A model generated the notes under the pieces. The model saw nothing but the letters and a program-made list of their open reading frames with translations, did no database searches and was not told where the DNA came from. Positions 44,371-55,692 of a stretch of 64,000 bases of DNA are shown here, in pieces; within the stretch, counting starts at the first letter, position 1, and each line of letters opens with the position of its first letter. The translations under genes and the position numbers were made by a program. The DNA is from Pseudeuparius sepicola (lineage: Eukaryota; Arthropoda; Insecta; Coleoptera; Anthribidae). The DNA is taken from contig OY987306.1 in NCBI GenBank assembly GCA_963920635.1, forward strand, positions 10,372,001 through 10,436,000, given 5' to 3'.

Positions 44371-45010
44371 CAAAAAGACAAAAAAGTTGCTTTTCTTGTC
44401 AACTCAATCCAAGGACATACTGTAGGTAGGTACAGGTGTTAGAGACCGCGTTTTCACGACCAGGTTTTCAGTTTGTCGGCAAGTGTAGCCAGCTCTTAGT
44501 CTATAAGGAGATGTAGATAAATTAGGTTGGGTTTAGAAATGCCTAGAAGTCCGAAACCAAAAAACTGGCGAGCTCAGACACATGAGAAGTGGACGCACCT
44601 GCCTCTAGGGCCAACATGTCGTTGACTCCTGGTCCAGAGTCGAAGGTCGTTAAGGATCTAATCAGGTCACTCCATTTGAAGCTGTTTATGTCCACTGCCT
44701 ATAGATTCTCCTTGCTTGCCCCCAACTACCGAACGTGAATAAATTGTCCTGGACTATTCACGACCACAGGGCAGGTGCACAGGCAAGTGCAACGAGGGAA
44801 ACAAACTTTTTAACTCGATCTTCCAACGGTGTTATATGGAATACGCTCGGCCAACACTACAGGAATAACGACTTCAACATGCGGGTCGTCCCGAGAGCAG
44901 GCTCCCACGAAATCCTTTTAGGGAAAGCGGATCTATATCTCACAATATCTAGCTTACGTCCAGACTCCGTTGTGGCGAAACTGTAGATCGATATAGAGAG
45001 CTTCAACGGA
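44371..45010. repeat. Dispersed degenerate repeat, copy 3 and flank
   Basis: 44380-44500 pairs with 42940-43080. 44780-44960 shares AACAAACTTTTTAACTCGAT, CAGGAATAACGACTTCAA and CTCACAATATCT-like segments with 41086-41330 and 51600-51850. Frames at 44735-45129 have no known motif. Confidence 0.45.
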
Positions 45011-45459
45011 AATAACTGGTTTTGCGGAAAGGAAAGTATTGGAACTGGTAGAGATAATTCTCCACTATATAGTTGTTTGCGTATTCCTAAATCAAACTGC
45101 AATATTGAAAACGCCTGATAAAAGCACAAGTCTCAGAATGTTCCATAATGTGAATGTGAATAAGCTCCCGAATTGCAAAAAAAATGTAGAATATACAAGA
45201 TGCAAAAAAATAGGTCGATCCTTGCATCATATATATTCTTTGAATCAAAATAATATTAATTGTGTTATGTCATTTTTCATTTCACAGGGTGGTGAATTGT
45301 AAAAAAAAACGAATTTTATTGGTTGATTTTTCTTATAAAAGTAGATAATTTTTTGTGGATTTTTAGTTAAAAGTTACAAAATAGAAACGGAACAAAGTAC
45401 CATATGATCACGTATTTTTTTTATACCGCTTATTTGAGGTTACAAAAAAAGTTTCAGTT
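45011..45459. other. Unannotated AT-rich DNA
   Basis: TTCACAGGGTGGTGAATTGT at 45281 may be an element end. No gene. Confidence 0.3.
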
Positions 45460-46580
45460 AAAAGTTTTAGAAGTCAAATCTGCTCATTGTCACAATTTCA
45501 AGTGTTTGGAAAATAGTCGACCTTGAAACTTACAATTTTGTAATTTTGATGTAAAATTTAAAATATATATACCTTCGCGGGTATAACTATTGTTGCATTT
45601 CCCCGTAGTCCAAATTTGTATACAACCTGTTGATTCAGTAAACAAATTACATTAAACCTAATACAATGTAAAGTTCATTCATATTGTAAGGGCGAATACT
45701 CATTATCGTTTATGAAAGTTTTTCCTTTATAGGGTATACCCGCAAAAGTTTCTCTGGGGTAATTCCGGCCGTAGATTTTCTTTCCAGTGCGTATACTCGC
45801 ATTGTTGGCCTCCGCTACACCCAACGCCATCTCGTGTTATTGAAACTAAGCTTCAGTTTGAGTTAGACACAGCTTAGATTGAACGTGTTGCGATATTAAA
45901 GGCATATTTTTGAAAACTCAGGCTTTCTTGTAAGAAGTTAGTTAATTTGAAGATAATACCGAGACTAGATTAATGGATTCAGTAGAGCAAAATACATTGT
46001 TGAACATAGGCGCCATCTTCTTTAAGGGACATGAAGCTATAGCCGTGAGAAGTCTTATTAATACGTCAGTCAACGATAAAAAGTTTCGCGGACTTCAGAA
46101 AGTTTACAAGCAGCCATGGATGCTACAAGAGGGGGGTCGCACTTTAAAAGAAATGTCGAGAAGTTTCAACATACCAAGGTCGTCTTTGCAAGAGATACGC
46201 AGAAATGGTAACTTTTGAAAAACTCATTTAGGAAGACAACAAACATCATGTGACTTTTGTGAGTAATAAATAATTATTATAATATTCTTGTCGTTTTTTT
46301 TTGTTTTGAGATAATGACGGCCTGCGGTCGGTATTACCCCATGAGTGTGGGTGATACCGGCCAACACTACATTTTTTATATAACGGTATATAGTGTTTGA
46401 TTTGTAGTTTTTATCTAGAATAAAAATTTATTTTGATTCTACATTGATTTTAATTGACACCCCACCATTACTTTACAGTTGAAAATGTGCCGATGGCTTT
46501 CAAAATGGCTTAGGAAGCCGCCATTCCCCACTCTCCCCTACATCATTGAATTTGTGACAATGAGCAGATTTAAAATACTA
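45460..46580. mobile_element. Region bounded by 26-bp inverted repeat
   Basis: AAATCTGCTCATTGTCACAA near 45477 is inverted near 46556-46575 (TTGTGACAATGAGCAGATTT). The 1.1 kb between includes a right-end fragment of the 184-bp MITE (46023-46076), a short frame with a helix-turn-helix-like segment, and a hairpin at 46319-46363 (GCGGTCGGTATTACCCC against GGGTGATACCGGC). May be a degraded element. Confidence 0.4.
45973..46218 (+). pseudogene. Possible pipsqueak-type HTH remnant
   Basis: An 81-residue frame whose end, GGRTLKEMSRSFNIPRSSLQ, resembles the pipsqueak helix-turn-helix found at the start of pogo/Tigger-type transposases and some host factors. The middle of the frame is contributed by an inserted MITE end (46023-46076), so as it stands this is not an intact protein. 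Weak call. Confidence 0.3.
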
Positions 46581-46841
46581 AAAATATACAGGGTGTTCCA
46601 TTTAAAAGAACATAAATTTGGTTTGGCTCCTCTTTTCTGAAGTATAAAACTAAATAAACTTTGAAAAAAGCTTGCTTTGGCTTCTACAAACTTTTAAATT
46701 AAATTTTTTTCCTAACCTCAAAATTAAAGAAAATAAGGGAGGTGAACAAATAATTGTATTACGTGATAACATAACGCTTTGTCCTTTCTAACTTTTTCTA
46801 CGAGCGCCTTTGTTTTAAGCTCATCATTCCTTATAGTTCAA
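46581..46841. other. Spacer with TACAGGGTGT element end
   Basis: TACAGGGTGTTCCATTTAAA at 46588 is a left-type element end without an identified partner. Confidence 0.35.
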
Positions 46842-48288
46842 GAGCCGGCCGCATGATTTGAACTCTCATAATATTATAGAATAAGATGTTATGTAAATGT
46901 ATAGATAATTTCTTTTCTTGAAGCGAGTAGGTTGCCTCAGATAATATGGGCCCGATCATTGTTATTTAAAGAAGTTGTGGTTAATTTTTAATTTTGTACA
47001 CAAACATATTTAGGTACTACCTTTTCGCAAAAGTCTTTTGATAAATTAGAAAAGTGCCGTTCTAAAAATCGAAGGAGATGGTAAATTTCTTAATTGGGTC
47101 TTGTACCGAAAGGAACCTCGAAAATCAGATATCCCGATTTTCAAGTTTCGAGAAACGGGACGGCTGGACATTTTGCGAAATTGACGGGAAATCCTGAGGA
47201 ACCGCTCTTAGAAATTGCGTGTTTTTTTCTCATTTTTTGATTTTTCGGGTGCACCGGAAGCATCCGCACCTCACCTGAAGACTTAATTTTCATATAATTG
47301 TTATTTAATTTATTGTTTTTATTATTCTTAACGGTGATGCCTTAAACTATGGAGGAAGGCAAACCCTTATAACATTGGCAATTATTTCTCGTGCTTGAGA
47401 ATGCAACGTTCTTCCCTGTTTACTCATATTGCACACATTAACTCCCGAACATACGACACGCCACTGAGCTCTCTGAGCCGGCGGAAAAAACTTGCCAGCG
47501 GCCTAAAAAATGAGGTCTGTGTGGTAGACCAAATACGCAGTTAACTTTACGTACTATAGAAACAGGCACAAAGCGCGTTGGCTAACTGCTTTTGTCAGCC
47601 GACTGCTTGGTATAAGTGCTGTGTTGCCGTATTTCAAAGGCGATGGTAGACGCGACGATGTTGAAAAAAATAGAATAGGTGTTTTATCACACCGCGTTAA
47701 AAATAAATGATAAACAATAATGGGTAAGTGGTCCCGTGATGCCAGCTTTATTTTTTCGGTATAACAGAGTTCAGAAATTCGGCTTCAATATGATAAAACT
47801 TGTATTCGGCAATAAATAACGACTACTCGTATAGGAAATCTCGCAACGCTGCCCGCATTCTTTAGAAACGTTTTCTTTCGTGCTTTGGACTATATAATAT
47901 GGCATAGCTGCATAGCGGGAATTCGCACACAACTCGCGTCCCCGAGGTCCAGGCGTGCGAAAGACGGGTTGCCCCCGTCTTTCGCGCCGTATTTAACAGC
48001 GGAGGAATTCGGGGTTCCGAAAATACGCCTATCGGATTTCTAAGAGACCAAGGGACCCTTTTTTATTGTTGCTCCATGGGCCTTCTTTCCTATTTTGTTC
48101 TATAATCATATTGGGAGTAGATTTGCCTAAAAATTAACCACAACTTCTTTAAATAACAATGATCGGGCCCATATTAATTGAGGCAACCTACTCGCTTCAA
48201 GTAAAGCAATATACCTACTGTCTACATTTTATTGTATTTATTTATTGTTCTATTTGTTCTACCTATATAAATCATGCAGCCGGCTCTC
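46842..48288. mobile_element. 1.45-kb fold-back element
   Basis: GAGCCGGCCGCATGATTT at 46842 and AAATCATGCAGCCGGCTCTC near 48269 are inverted. Further inward, GAAGCGAGTAGGTTGCCTCA with ATATGGGCCCGATCATTGTT pair with their inverses at 48138-48200. The interior has GC-richer parts and a perfect 12-bp hairpin (GCGAAAGACGGG, 47957-47968, against 47974-47985). No coding frame recognised. Confidence 0.7.
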
Positions 48289-49289
48289 ATATTAGAATCA
48301 GGGTAAATTTTCCGTAATTTCTATACGCTTGTTAGATTTCATAAAAAAATGGTTTACCTCCGAAGTATTGCTAATTATTTCGAATTTTTTTTATTTTAGG
48401 ATTTATCTCTTAAAAAATATGGGATTTAAAATATCGAGTCAAATTTGGTATGAGTTTTCTATAATCACAGTTTCGTAATGTACACAACTAAAATGAGAAA
48501 TTAATAGATTTGAGGGGTTTTGGACATATTATGTCCCGCCCCCAGCTTCCTACTACGTACGCCTATGAGTTTAAAAACTGCGAATTTCTTAAATTAGGTT
48601 CGCAGTTAACGTATTAAGAGAAGGTTCGTATCAAATTTGAGCTCTATATTTAAAAAACACTAAATTTTTTAGAGGTGCCAAGCATAAAATAAGCAAAAAA
48701 TCCCAATAGGCAAATTTGTTACAATACCTATATTATTGTAATCTAAAATTAAAATGTATCTACTTTTTTTTGTAACACCCTGTGTAACAACTGTCTTTAC
48801 TGTGTACTTATTTCCAACATGAAATTAGTGTAAACATTTAAGCAAGACTCATCCTGACCCCACTCTATAGTATCGCAATCCTTGTTTATGGAGTCCCTAG
48901 TTAGCCAATGTTTGAGAGAGTCATAAGGATACGAGAGCAATATTGGATACAAGCAACAAATGGCGCCAAAAATTAAAGTGGCCCAGTCATTGCCCACTAA
49001 TTTTATACTATTAAAATCTACCAAAAAACAGCTGGACAACTTTATATTTTTGCAAAATCTGTCCTCCGCATCTACTGTATTTCTGCTATGTCCTTATGTC
49101 AGTGTCAAACTAGAGTATTCACAAACAAGGATCCCAATAGTTGAATAGAGCTTTGTCTCAGCCCTTTGAATAGAGAATCCCAGGAAGGAGTTATAAAGCT
49201 CTATGTGTATAATAAAATACGTAAGACGGAAATGGCCATGAGTAGTAACGAAGTTTTGATACAATATTTTGATATCTGACACGGTGATA
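48289..49289. other. Unannotated DNA
   Basis: TGTAACACCCTGTGTAACA at 48771 is a solitary element-end-like motif. Frames at 48797-49039 minus and 49094-49309 minus show no recognised domain. Confidence 0.3.
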
Positions 49290-50972
49290 GGTGCCATCCC
49301 AAGTAACATTTAAAGTTGCATAAAAAACGTGAAGACATTGTTGCGACCAATAATACAACTTGTCTATAGACGTATCGTCCTTTTTACAACTCCTTTATGA
49401 CTGAATATGGACGGTTGGAAACAGGTTTTCATAACTTTTCATACAACTTTTATCTGACTTGATTGGATATGTCTTTTATAAGTCCATTAGGTCGTGTAAA
49501 TTCAAAGATACCTTAACGTCATAAAGAAGTAGCTCTAAAGTTGTGAAGATCTCAATTAATACCTTCATATTTCCAATTAGTCGTAAATATGGAACGTAGT
49601 TTTATATTGTGCAGTGTTTGATTGTAATATGAAGACATTTCATTCTGTCTCGGCCGTAAGTGGTAAAAACGAAATTAGTTGGTGATATTATGCAATAAAG
49701 CATCTCGGTTTTTGACGATTGTACTCAACGGAATCTATTGCGAATTTTTATTTACTGTGAAAATTATAAATATAGCTCGAAAATTTACAACGCGCCTTCA
49801 AAATAATGGAAATTAAAGGAAATGAAAGAAAAAATTTAAAATATGAACGTGCTTTAAATTAAAATTTAAAGTGTTACAGTTGAACAGGATCGTTCGATAT
49901 GTCTAAAATACATGTTTTCCACTCAAATTTCTATGATTTGTGCCCACAAATTAAATTCGAAGATTTGCCACTTTCGTAAGACAAACATGGTTGTCCTATT
50001 TAACTGAATTTCTGATGGCAAACATGGCAGACTTGCTAGTTGTAAAACTTCAGTCAAACTACTAAGAGGTCATAAATAGTTCTAAAATCAGAATTACAAA
50101 ATAAGTATTTATTTGCGCATGCGCGTGGAGGGCTGTCTTTAGAAATTTCTGCGGTCCGGGGTAGGTGCCTCGTCAAGTTCGTAGTAGTGCTAGTAGTAGT
50201 AGTAGTCGTAGTGTAAAAAAAATAAAGATTTGTATGACAAAACTGATTTAATTCCAAATTTTTGTAACTGCTCGTCTATAACTTCCTGAGCATTTGTATT
50301 TGGCCAGTATTTTGTAGAAATCATAATAATTTTTAACAGATGCTGATATGCTTATACTGTCTTATTACTGCTTTACATTTACTGTATGATATATATTATG
50401 GCACATCATAATATGATACATATTATGATACAATAAATTACGTCTCACTTTTACTAATGACCCTACGAACGTCGTATAAAAGTATTTTATTAAAATTACC
50501 ACTTACTGGGGTCATATTGAGGTTGAAATTAACGCGCATGTACACTACTTTCTTACCGTCATGTTATCATTTCTATGTCGTATTAAGATCTTGCTTAAAA
50601 CTGTTCTACAACATCTATGACTTCCACTTACTGATGTTTTAATGTGGTCAAATTATTTTCTTTACAACCGTCGTACAACTATATGTCTAAAGTCGTAAAA
50701 GTTGTTGTATTCTCAACGACGGAGACCTCTTTACAACCTTATAATAACCAAAAGACTATATAATGTTGACGTTAAAGTAACCATGTTATGCCTGTTATAA
50801 GACTTTTATAGAACAATTACTTTCACGATTCGAGTAAATAACATTCTAACAACTACTATAAGACCTATAGTTATTTTGTCTACCTTAAGCGACAATTTTA
50901 TAACCCTAATACAACTATTTGGACTTAAGATAAGTAATTATAACTTAAAATGTTACTTGGGATTATGTGGTA
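49290..50972. mobile_element. Degenerate 1.7-kb fold-back
   Basis: CCATCCCAAGTAACATTTAA at 49294 is matched inverted by TTAAAATGTTACTTGGGAT at 50945-50963, with patchy inverse similarity inward (ACAACTTTT/TATAAGAC-type words recur on both sides). A TAG microsatellite lies at 50188-50206. No gene. Confidence 0.45.
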
Positions 50973-51599
50973 TTTAAATACTTTTTCGAGTTATTATGCT
51001 TAGCTGTGTGGCTTGTGGTACTTCCCTAACCGCCAAGACTATAACGTTTAAGGATAATAATCCATTGGTAAGTAATTTTGTAATTTAAATTAACTTTTGA
51101 GGCCATGCACCAAAGTGGCATAGGCGTTTGTGTAGGTACCTACTTCTTCATATTTGGAAATTTAAAATTAGAATTGCTGTATTATCAAGGATTCCTAAAT
51201 TTAAAGGCATAAACATGCATTATATTTTTTTGCCTGTATTGTATGTCCTGATTTCGCGAAAAATGAGGATTTATTCCTCGATTAGTCTGTCGAAACAACT
51301 CAAAGGTGCCCGCCACTGTAAAAACGGAAACAGCATCCCGCCATATGCAGAGACTGTCACGGTCTAGTGCTAAGCCCAAATTTGCTCCTTCCTGGGGTTC
51401 TTTATTCAAAGTTCCAGCCAGACGGCTTGTAAATAATGCGGGAGATATATCATAGTATGCCGGGAGATTTGTTTATATTTATTTCAAGTCGGAAGTAAAT
51501 AAATAGCTAATTTTTCATTTTTTGCCTTCATAAATGTGTTCCTTCTGTTTACAGATCTTCGTGGTTTTGTTTATTCTTAACTTCCAAACGTGAATTTTA
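50973..51599. other. Unannotated DNA
   Basis: No gene or repeat supported; frames at 51128-51367 and 51185-51409 overlap on opposite strands without motif. Confidence 0.3.
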
Positions 51600-51850
51600 T
51601 TCTCCATCTGTAGCCCATCAGGCACCGCGCATCTCGGTTAATAAAGTTATAATTGCAATGAGGAAAGCTTCCACGAAAACTTTTTAACTTTATTTTCCAG
51701 TAACGCTGTTCGGGACGCTTTCAGGGCACCCCAGAGGAATAACAACTTCAATTTACGGGCCAACCTCAGAAGGGGCCATACGAGCTCGTTTTAGAGAAAC
51801 TGGATCCGTATTTTCTAATATCTGCTAAGGGTGGCACTATGTCGATTTGA
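51600..51850 (+). repeat. Dispersed degenerate repeat, copy 4
   Basis: Best match to 41086-41330 (AATAAAGTTATA, TTTTTAACTTTATTTTCC, CTGTTCGGGACGC, ACCCCAGAGGAATAAC). Confidence 0.6.
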
Positions 51851-52075
51851 AATAGAAACCTTTGAACGCTCCTTATATAGTTATGTGGAAATAAAAATAT
51901 GTGTAGGAATATAATATATGACTCACGGTACAACAAATGACACTGTTTTGTTTTGCTTCTGCATTAGCGGATATGGGGGGGAAGAAGACAAGGTAATTTG
52001 TTTACATTGGCATTTCTTAAATTCAGTCTTTCCTATTTTGTAATGCGTAATAGTTTTTGATAGACTTGTTTGTTG
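51851..52075. other. Spacer
   Basis: Nothing recognised. Confidence 0.3.
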
Positions 52076-52077
52076 TA

Positions 52078-52825
52078 TACAGTGTGTCCCAATTTGATAC
52101 TGGACATCTCAGAATTATATGAAGGGCAAGGAAAACAAATGGTCTCTATTTTTTTATTGGTGGTCCCAATAGAGAGTATCTCATAGGCGGTGGTATTTGG
52201 ATGGGGTATTATTTCATGGCCTGCTATGATCTTTCAAAATAGCTAATTTTCAAGAAACCCTATTAGGGATTTTTTTACGACAAAATGTTATTAAGAAAAC
52301 TTGTTCAGAATTAAAAACTGAGTGGAATTGCAAAATTTTAAAAGTCTAGGCCTACTTTGATTTTTAGCCTTTTCGCCTTTTTCTCCCACTTTTTTCTTAG
52401 AAATGTGTCCTTTCTGGAGCTTTCACGTCAAAATATTATTAAGGAAAGTTGATCATCGTGAAAAAATAAAATTTTGACGTGAAAGCTCCAGAAAGGACAC
52501 TTTTCTAAGAAAAAAGTGGGAGATAAATCTAAAAATCAAAGTAGGCCTAGCATTTCAAAATTTTGCGAATCTACTCAGTTTTTCATTCTGAACAAGTTTT
52601 CTTAATAACATTTTGTCGTAAAAAAATCCCTAATGGGGTTTCTTGAAAATTTGCTATTTTGAAAAATCATAATAGCAGGCCATGAAATAATTACCCCATT
52701 CAAATTCCACCAGCTATGAGATACTCTCTCTTCGTACTACCAATAAAAAAATAGAGACCATTATTTGTTTTCTTTGACCTTCATATATTTCTGAGGTGTC
52801 CAGTATCAAATTGGGACACACTGTA
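52078..52825. mobile_element. 748-bp TA-flanked fold-back
   Basis: Ends TACAGTGTGTCCCAATTTGA and TCAAATTGGGACACACTGTA; TA at 52076-52077 and 52826-52827. Arms of about 355 bp are highly similar to the centre (GTGTCCTTTCTGGAGCTTTC against its inverse near 52480), loop about 40 bp. Confidence 0.85.
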
Positions 52826-52964
52826 TATGCTCTGAGATACTTATATTTACAAAATAACCTAAATCGTATCAAAAAACTGGAAACCTTGATTGTGCCAACA
52901 ATAACATCTTTTTAAAATCATGAAACAAAACGTATGCCTTTGGTAATGTAGGTAACTATTCCTA

Positions 52965-53913
52965 TACAGTGTGGATAGAAATTGTGGAATATTGCTTATA
53001 TTTCTTAAAATATTCCTCATATCAAAAACATGTTTTAATAAAAGTGTTAGGGGAAATTATTTCCTGTTTAGTGATATCAAGCAATCTTTCGTAGCACACA
53101 AAATGTGGTTGCCATGGTAACCGACTTAATTTTTTTAAATGGCACCATATACGTTTTTTGGTGAAAATTTAGACATTGGAACTTTCTGAATACGATACAA
53201 TACAATTTTAATGGGGTCGCATAAGAAAAAAAATACAAAAAAAAAGTTTTCTATTATGCTATTGACAATATTTATCAAAATAATTATTAACATCAAGTTA
53301 GCCATGCCAAAATCAGAGCAATGCGGAACTGTCACTAGCTGTCAGTTGCTTGCAATTGTGTGCATGTACATTTTTACTCAATTTTCTGTGTACTTAAGTA
53401 CTTAGTAAGTTATAATGGCGCTTGAATTAAGTGAAACGAAAAGAATACAGGTTAACATACTCTACTTAATTACACAGAAAATTGAGTAAAAAAAGTATGT
53501 TTACTGTAACAATGCACACAATTACAAGCAACTGACACCTAGTGACAGTTCCGCATTGTTCTGATTTTGGCATGGGTAACTTGATGTTAATAATTATTTT
53601 GATAAACATTGTCAATAGCATAATAGAAAACTTAATTTTGTTGTATTTTTTTCTTATGCAACCCCATTAAAATTGTATTGTATCATATTCAGAAAGTTCC
53701 AATGTATTAATTTTCACCAAAAAACGTATATAGTGCCATTTAAAAAAATTAAGTCGGTTACCATGGCAACCACATTTTGTGTGCTACGAAAGATTGCTTG
53801 ATATCACTAAACAGGAAATAATTTCCAGTAACACTTTTATTAAAACATGTTTTTGATATGAGGAATATTTTAAGAAATATAAGCAATATTCCACAATTTC
53901 TATCCACACTGTA
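52965..53913. mobile_element. 949-bp TA-flanked fold-back
   Basis: Ends TACAGTGTGGATAGAAATTG and its inverse ending 53913; TA at 52963-52964 and 53914-53915. Arms about 430 bp with few mismatches (CATGGTAACCGACTTAATTT and inverse), loop near 53400-53460. Frames within are arm-derived. Confidence 0.85.
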
Positions 53914-53915
53914 TA

Positions 53916-55284
53916 TCGTTGATTCAAAGGTAGCTTGATTTTCAACATTCCTTGGGGGAAAATAAAAAATTCCTATAAACAAATGCCCAGAATTACTTCA
54001 TTTCCAAAATACAAGATTTTAAACTTGTGTAAAAAAAACAGTTTTTTTAATTACAAACTAAGATTTGTTTTGAACAAAGCAACTAAAAAACAACTCAAGG
54101 GACAAAATAGTAACTATATTGTCCCTTGGTTTTTTCGCATGGCGCTTAGTTTTCGAGAAAAAAATAATAAAATTCAAAACTTCAGAGACACGCAATAGTT
54201 ATATGTTTTTGTTTTCTCGAAAACGATGCCACATGCGAAAAAATTGAAGGACAAGAAAGTTGTACTTTTAGTTGCTCTACACTAGGACGTTATATGAAAG
54301 TTCCAAAAATCTGCAGAAGTTATTAAAATCGATATTTTTGATTCTGCACTGCCAGTGTTGCATCAAGTGGTATAAAGCTTGATTAATAGATTTAATGGGA
54401 AATTGAAGAAAAGAAAAATAGGAATAATACGGTATCGAACAAACTGGATCAGTTCTGAACAGTATTTGAAGGCAGCTATCGATAATTTGTGACCCAGGAT
54501 TATTCGAACGTCAGAGCTATTCCAAGTGTGAGTAATAAAAATAAACGAGACTTTAGACACGTGCCAAAATAAAAAGAGCAGAAAAACTTCGATAAAGAAA
54601 TCGGTCTGTGTTGGAGACGGCGAAACATACCTGAATTAAACGAAAAGTTTATCAAATGTGAAACTTGAACCTATGTATAAAGAAACTTGCAGAAAATATT
54701 CGTAATCGTTTGAATTAAGAAATTAATATTTTAAATAATTGATCAAATTGTTGCTTGCTATTAAGTTGTAATGGAAATGACAAAATGTCCGTTACAAAGG
54801 GTAGTGCAAAATACACGGGAACACTCTGTACAAATTTATGACTGACCCTGTATGTTTTAGCAAAGTATATAATGAAGTGTTATATTTCTTTCAATGGCAA
54901 GCAGTAATAAATCAATTTTCTTATCTATATTGGAAACGGCCTGTTCAGCCGGGTCAATTAAGAAAATCTACAGAAACTTCCGATCAACATCGATACTTTC
55001 CCTTTCCCGGAGGTCAACAATTTCCTTTCAAGCCTCCCCCAACTTCCTCGATTCTCCGTAGGTCCAACATAACGATCCTTGATCCTTTAGAAATATTGTG
55101 AAATATTTCCCTTTCGATAAAACGATTTTGTAAGGCGCCGCAGTTTGTAGGGTCCGTTACGGACGAATTCCGGGAGAAGGCTTCTTGGCCTTTCATTCCA
55201 TCGCAACAGAATTTTAATAGAAAATGGTAATTCAACATTTCTTGACATCAACGAAATACTTTTGTTGTTTCCACATGACCTGTG
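53916..55284. other. Unannotated DNA with a local hairpin
   Basis: 54098-54130 contains CAAGGGACAA...TTGTCCCTTG, and 54135-54245 pairs loosely (TTTTTTCGCATG against CATGCGAAAAAA). ACTGACCCTGTATG near 54840 is element-end-like. Frames at 54838-55101 and 55014-55238 minus lack known motifs. Confidence 0.35.
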
Positions 55285-55436
55285 ATATTAGATATAATGG
55301 GGGACTTGCACAAAAATTAAATTTGAAAAATACTACTTCCAAACTTAATTTATTGCCATATTAAATGCACCACAGTCCACAAAAAAACTCATTTTTTATT
55401 TTTATGTAAAAAATATAATCAATTAAAAACTGCATA

Positions 55437-55692
55437 TAGAGGGCGCTTTTTCAAATGACGACAAATTAACATGTTAGCATGTTACCTTGTGTCATAGAAA
55501 TAGTGTAGAGGCCGAATGAATGTATTGTTGCAATTAATAAATGGCAAAAGTTGTTAGTTTCGTTGGCTTAAAGTTTTCTTTTCACAATTAGAAAAATTAA
55601 AGAATTTACTCCAAAACACAATGCGACATTGTTTGCTGTACAACAACAGAGGAAAACACTTGCCAGACAGGGCCGTATTTAAAAATATTAAG
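55437..55692 (+). mobile_element. Inserted ~255-bp repeat in unit 1
   Basis: Absent from the other seven units. Matches 13650-14280 without its two inserts, and so is the empty-site reference for both. Its own ends and target duplication are not clear. Confidence 0.65.

Noticed and set aside
44101..44442. 113-residue frame with hydrophobic start
   Set aside because: AT-rich low-complexity reading with an element end in it; no motif.
42940..44500. Direct repeats as LTRs of an element between them
   Set aside because: The copies lack TG/CA ends, primer site or polypurine tract, and other degenerate copies exist elsewhere.
50054..50257. Thr/Ser-rich peptide
   Set aside because: Product of a TAG microsatellite.
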